From RH-AL1 sp050013235 (GTDB lineage Bacteria; Pseudomonadota; Alphaproteobacteria; Rhizobiales; Beijerinckiaceae), in assembly GCA_050013235.1 (NCBI GenBank), contig JBEKFQ010000010.1:1-64000 (forward strand): a stretch of 64,000 bases of DNA, read 5' to 3'. Positions 60,550-64,000 of this stretch are shown here, in pieces; position 1 is the stretch's first letter, and every line of letters starts with the position of its first letter. Made by a program: the position numbers and the translations under genes. The notes below the pieces were generated by a model. That model had not been told where the DNA came from, did no database searches, and saw only the letters and a program-made list of their open reading frames with translations.

Positions 60550-61731
60550 ATGGTTCGCCAAACATTGACAGCGTTTTCAAACAGAGGCCTGCGCGATGTC
60601 TTCACGTCGCGGCATCACTCTGTCGAAGTCTCCCGCGAACGTTACACCCTGATCGTCTCTCGCGTGCAGTGGAGCGCCGGCCTGTTCGCGGTTCTGATGG
60701 CCGCTTGGATCATCGTCGATGCGCTGACCGTGAGCTGGCCGTTGTGGGGTGTGATAGGGATCGAACGTCTGTTCGCGGCGGCCGCTTTTTTAATGCTGGC
60801 GCGCCATCGGTTCGCGGCTGGACCGGCCAGCGCCGCGCTTTGGGCTGTCGCCACATTCGTATTTGTCTTGGCGGGCTTTTTCTCATTGTCATACGTCATG
60901 TTTTGGCACTTTCACGATACCGGGCAGCCGCTCTTTGCGACGACCGCATACTTTTACGCGCCATTCCTCATCAGCGGTGGCTTGAGTATTTTACCGTTGA
61001 CCGCGCTCGAAAGCGCGCTGCTCACCATGCCCTTGTTCGCCGCGACCGCATTGTCGCTCGTTTTGTCGCCTGAACCCGTGGGCGGAGGAGCCCTCGCGAC
61101 GTTGTGGCAGCTCTTTCTCGTCGCCGGCATTTCCAATGTGGCAAGTATGAGCCAACTCCGTTTTCTGATCGCCCTGGTCGAACAGTTTACACTCGATGCG
61201 ATGACGAACGCGCTCACCCGGAGTTCCGGCGAACATGTCATCGATTCGCAATTTGCCCTTGCCGCGTCGAAGGGCAGTTCTCTCGCCGTCCTGTTCATCG
61301 ACCTCGACAGATTCAAAACGGTCAACGACCGGTTTGGGCACGAGGCGGGCGATGCCGTGCTTCAGCGAGCAGGAAGGTCAATTCGTGCGAGCCTGCGCGA
61401 TCAGGACACTTTGGTGCGATGGGGCGGCGAGGAGTTTTTGGCTATTCTGCCAGGACTTAATGCCATCGATGCCGAAGCTGTCGTTAAGCGGATGGGCCGT
61501 AACGGCTTTGGAGTTAGGCCCGATGGAACGCCGGTGACAGCGAGCATCGGAATTGCGGAGCGGATCAGCGACAAAACGCTTGGTTGGGCGGAACTCGTCG
61601 ATTTGGCCGATAAACGCATGTATGCGGGAAAAATGGCAGGGCGAAATCGCTATATGAATGCTGGCGGCAAGACAGCGTGTTTTGTTGCGAGGAATGCGAT
61701 CCACGCAATCAAGGACAGACGCGCTGCTTGA
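60550..61731 (+). CDS. Membrane-bound diguanylate cyclase (GGDEF)
   Basis: A 393-residue protein with six hydrophobic helices (about 40-205) and a GGDEF domain (about 215-380). The catalytic motif is GGEEF in LVRWGGEEFLAILPG, and RDQD, five residues before it, is an intact inhibitory I site (RxxD). FIDLDRFKTVNDRFGHEAGD is the substrate-binding and metal region. Expected to make c-di-GMP with product inhibition. The start MVRQTL at 60550 is preferred for its GGGGGT ribosome binding site. It lies 176 bp after cckA. Confidence 0.9.
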   Translation: MVRQTLTAFSNRGLRDVFTSRHHSVEVSRERYTLIVSRVQWSAGLFAVLMAAWIIVDALTVSWPLWGVIGIERLFAAAAFLMLARHRFAAGPASAALWAVATFVFVLAGFFSLSYVMFWHFHDTGQPLFATTAYFYAPFLISGGLSILPLTALESALLTMPLFAATALSLVLSPEPVGGGALATLWQLFLVAGISNVASMSQLRFLIALVEQFTLDAMTNALTRSSGEHVIDSQFALAASKGSSLAVLFIDLDRFKTVNDRFGHEAGDAVLQRAGRSIRASLRDQDTLVRWGGEEFLAILPGLNAIDAEAVVKRMGRNGFGVRPDGTPVTASIGIAERISDKTLGWAELVDLADKRMYAGKMAGRNRYMNAGGKTACFVARNAIHAIKDRRAA

Positions 61732-61840
61732 CCGGAGCGGTATTTAATCGTTTGCCGCGACACCCAGGCGGGCAAGGTCCGGTGTCTCTCCTCTCCGAAA
61801 TTTAGGAGTTTCGAAACAGGCGCGATTTGACGTAATGGCC

Positions 61841-62131
61841 TCATGCGGCCGTGGAACGCCCGGCCGGGACGCTCAGTTCGAAGTCTCGTTTGATGGGGCA
61901 CTCCGCGCATGAACATTTTTTAATCGAGGCGAGCGCCGTGGCGACGCCGGTTTGAACGACGGTTTCGCCCTCGGAATTTTTCACCCGGATCAACGTCTTA
62001 TCCCCGTTTTGGATGCGCAGAGCCAGAGCTTCGACATAGCACCAGACGGACTGTTCATCGGACAACATCAGAACCTGAGCAACGACCGATGCGTTGCTTT
62101 GCCGGACGATTTCGAACGTGAATACCGACAT
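61841..62131 (-). CDS. Small Cys-containing protein, 96 aa, family unnamed
   Basis: A 96-residue protein, MSVFTFEIVRQSNASVVAQV, then EQSVWCYVEALALRI and RVKNSEGETVVQTGVATALASI. It ends with a cysteine cluster in KKCSCAECPIKRDFE (CxCxxC). I recall similar short proteins in Hyphomicrobiales but cannot name a family. The cluster may bind a metal. Start at 62131 chosen because the preceding 22 codons look random. Confidence 0.65.
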   Translation of the reverse strand: MSVFTFEIVRQSNASVVAQVLMLSDEQSVWCYVEALALRIQNGDKTLIRVKNSEGETVVQTGVATALASIKKCSCAECPIKRDFELSVPAGRSTAA

Positions 62132-62275
62132 CCAACATCCCTGGCTTCCCCCACATTCATATAGTCGAAATTGATCGAACACCCCCTTGCACTGCAATAT
62201 AACGCCGCCGCATTGCGAATGACTTGATGTAAAACGAGTCCACCGGGATTTTAACTGGTCAAAGAGGAGATGATG

Positions 62276-62488
62276 ATGCGAGTATCCAGTCGTCGCCGCT
62301 CATTAATAAAGGCGATAACTTATCGTATTCTTATCATGTGTCTCGATTTCATGGCAATCTATTTTTTTACGGGAGCCGTGCATATTGCCATCGGTTTTAT
62401 GATCGTCAGTAACGTATATACATCGGCCTGTTACATCTTACATGAAAGATTCTGGGCGAACATCCAGTGGGGAGTCGACGAAACCTAA
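62276..62488 (+). CDS. DUF2061 membrane protein, 70 aa
   Basis: A 70-residue inner-membrane protein of DUF2061. The family pattern is visible: SLIKAITYRILIMCLDFMAI, two helices, then YILHERFWANIQWG. AAAGAGGAG precedes three ATGs at 62270, 62273 and 62276; the last is best spaced. Function unknown; relatives are often found near sulphur, light or cysteine-related genes, none of which is here. Confidence 0.85.
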   Translation: MRVSSRRRSLIKAITYRILIMCLDFMAIYFFTGAVHIAIGFMIVSNVYTSACYILHERFWANIQWGVDET

Positions 62489-63061
62489 GAAGTCATCCCG
62501 TTTGATCGCTCGCACAACATTCTGGAAAAATGTTCGACTTGGAAACGACCGCGATTTAAAAGACAGGATCTTGTGGCGGAGCAGCCGCCTTCAATCGTCG
62601 CAAGCAGCGGGACGTTCATACAAGTGAATGGAGGCTTCTCAAGATCAAAAAAACTAGTAAAAATATAATTGTTTAAATGATTCGACTGCTGAGTCGCGTA
62701 TCCGGCAAGACCCAAACTGGCGCGGGGAGCAAAATGGTTTCGTCCTACCTTCTTCGGCCTTTCATTTCGCTTCGTAATGCCTGCCGCATGTGTTTCCCCG
62801 ATCGGGAGCGGCTTGGGCACTGTTCGATCTGTGGCAATGGCCACATCTGTTTTCCGGCGGAAAACAACAAACAGCGTACAACGAAAACGACGAAACATTA
62901 CCCTCGAGCGGCATCGGACTCTCGACCCCATGGCGCCCCCTAATTTCCGTCCGCTAGCTGTCGAAGCCATGAAGGTTGTTCATCCGTGGCTTGGGGGGGA
63001 AAACTGGGGTTGCGAACCCATAATCCGCGCCGCGCTCGCCTTGGATGCCAGTCCCAGTCTT
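62489..63061. other. 573-bp region without a supported gene
   Basis: Between the DUF2061 gene and the decayed oxidoreductase. It has lower GC in places (62630-62680) and short open frames on both strands without family signatures or good ribosome binding sites. I see no repeats or transposase remnants; it may hold decayed coding sequence. Confidence 0.5.
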
Positions 63062-63350
63062 CTATCTCACTTCCTCGTTCGGCGGAGCCGCCAAAAAAAA
63101 CGGCGAGACCGCACCCCATCGGATCTCGTCCAGCAGGCCGGACTCCCGGAGGATTTCGTGTTTGGGATCGCGCGGATCGGCGGTCCGATGCAACGCCGGC
63201 TCGATCGTCAGAGCGCCCTTCTTGAACACCGAAGCGGCGCCGCTAAAGCTGTGATTGCGTTCGATCACACAAACCTTGCGCCCGGCCTTCGCCATCAAGG
63301 CAGCGGCCGTCAGGCCTCCCAGCCCGGAACCGATGACGGCAATGTCAAAA
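63062..63350 (-). pseudogene. Remnant of an FAD-dependent oxidoreductase (CrtI-like), N-terminal part
   Basis: Reverse-strand reading frame FDIAVIGSGLGGLTAAALMA (63350 to about 63290), continuing with AGRKVCVIERNHSFSGAASV and RTADPRDPKHEILRESGLLD, is the N-terminal Rossmann FAD domain of a phytoene-desaturase-like oxidoreductase. The frame stops after about 95 residues at the TAG near 63062, where a full protein would have about 500. No ATG, GTG or TTG lies between the upstream stop and the dinucleotide fold, so the start is lost too. Both ends are gone; this is a pseudogene. Confidence 0.75.
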
Positions 63351-63677
63351 GATAATTCCCCTATAGTATATTTATAGGCATCAATGCAAACTGGCCGCTT
63401 TGATCTATGTCAAAACGTACGCCGACGTGGACGGGCCCGAAGAAATACGGAATCGATGGTCTGCGGTGAGTATTTCATTAACCTCGATGCTATATCTGCC
63501 CCCAATAACATGTTTTTACATCAAGGCACAACCTAAATGACTGGTATTCGACACCATATGTTCATTACAGGACTTAATTCGCAACCGCCATTCCCTCGAT
63601 GAGCCCCGCATCAAAACGTTCAGCCCCCGGCAGCCACTGACCGGAGATCAAGTCCGTTCGCGGACGAAAGGAAGATT
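63351..63677. other. 327-bp intergenic region before the chemoreceptor
   Basis: AT-rich, without a gene. It contains the promoter region of the chemoreceptor gene; no clear -35/-10 pair is claimed. No repeat copy is present. Confidence 0.45.
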
Positions 63678-64000
63678 ATGTCGATTGGACAGCGGATATC
63701 GGTGATCGTGATCCTGCCGATCATCGCCTTGATGGGCTTTTCCGGATGGATATTGTCCGAGAGGTGGTCGGAATCGGTGCAAATGCAAAATGTGATGGCG
63801 GGGAGCGGGATCATCGCGACCGTGAACGACCTCGTCAGCAATTTCCAGCGAGAACGCGGTCGTTCGGCGCTATTTCTCGGTTCGAAGGGCACCCAATACG
63901 GTCAAGAATTGACTGCGCAGCGCCAGACCACGGACGACAAGCGCGGCGTCTTCATCGCCGCGGCGCAGCCCGCGATCCTCGCCCAGCTCCAGCCCGCCGT
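63678..64000 (+). CDS. NIT-domain methyl-accepting chemotaxis protein (5' part, cut by window end)
   Basis: The first 107 codons of a membrane receptor. MSIGQRISVIVILPIIALMG is the first membrane helix, and LVSNFQRERGRSALFLGSKG is the signature of the NIT (nitrate/nitrite-sensing) domain, with the RxxRGRS motif. AAGGAAG stands four bases before the ATG. By analogy the rest should hold a second helix, HAMP and a chemotaxis signalling domain; that is beyond the window, so receptor type (chemoreceptor, kinase or adenylate cyclase) is inferred. Confidence 0.7.
   Translation, partial: MSIGQRISVIVILPIIALMGFSGWILSERWSESVQMQNVMAGSGIIATVNDLVSNFQRERGRSALFLGSKGTQYGQELTAQRQTTDDKRGVFIAAAQPAILAQLQPA

Noticed and set aside
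62677..62943. 88-codon plus-strand frame with a CSICGNGHIC-like stretch
   Set aside because: Looks like a zinc-knuckle by chance; no start signal and no known family.
62485..62970. 161-codon reverse frame downstream of DUF2061
   Set aside because: No ribosome binding site, odd composition, overlaps nothing conserved.

Overview
The window is a high-GC chromosomal segment of an alphaproteobacterium, most likely Hyphomicrobiales (Rhizobiales) and possibly Beijerinckiaceae. Evidence: the cckA locus with a CtrA-type site; an alphaproteobacterial DksA and AccD that lack the classical zinc cysteines; the order trpA-accD-folC; surE-pcm-nlpD; addB-addA; the small families DUF2093, DUF4170 and DUF6101; a probable hopanoid C-2 methylase; and a glutathione-dependent formaldehyde-activating enzyme. 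Genus cannot be fixed from the sequence alone. Nearly all of it is core housekeeping DNA. There is no prophage, no CRISPR array, no rRNA or tRNA that I could recognise, and no intact insertion sequence.

Layout. 0-8.6 kb: a truncated upstream gene, a small ORF, rsmB-like and MAPEG genes, guaB, a DHA2-type MFS exporter, rlmE, a TacA/TacT-type toxin-antitoxin pair and ppx/gppA. 8.7-18.6 kb: an inactive caspase-fold protein, a uracil-DNA glycosylase family protein, a membrane histidine kinase, cobT/cobS, an NlpD-like amidase activator, gfa and pcm. 18.5-30.4 kb: surE, serS, tatC, tatB, tatA, a HicA/HicB pair, an aldose-1-epimerase relative, a B12-binding radical SAM enzyme (HpnP-like), lnt, an XRE regulator and an ECF sigma/anti-sigma pair. 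30.4-45.2 kb: xseA, DUF2093, DUF4170, cysQ, a GlcG/HbpS protein, DUF6101, modABC, an MT-A70 methyltransferase and addB-addA. 45.2-57.5 kb: trxA, DUF4424, folC-accD-trpA, a PHB-depolymerase-family esterase, a CopG-like protein, murI, trmJ, icd, dksA and a FliO-domain protein. 57.5-64 kb: cckA, a diguanylate cyclase, small proteins, a decayed FAD oxidoreductase and the start of a NIT-domain chemoreceptor.

The most unusual signal is a family of about eleven dispersed, structured repeats, full length about 115-117 bp, made of a nested left hairpin and a right hairpin. The arms differ between copies but change together on both sides, so the structure rather than the sequence is kept. The element ends read TAG outward. 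At least five genes (rsmB-like, DUF4170, DUF6101, murI, fliO-like) take their stop codon from an element. One copy lies in frame between the start codon and the signal peptide of the DUF4424 protein, and two copies sit in tandem downstream of murI.

Other points of interest are a CtrA motif between the fliO-like gene and cckA, a palindromic operator inside the hicAB promoter spacer, a pseudo-caspase, short in-frame tandem repeats in pcm and tatB, and double hairpins ahead of serS.
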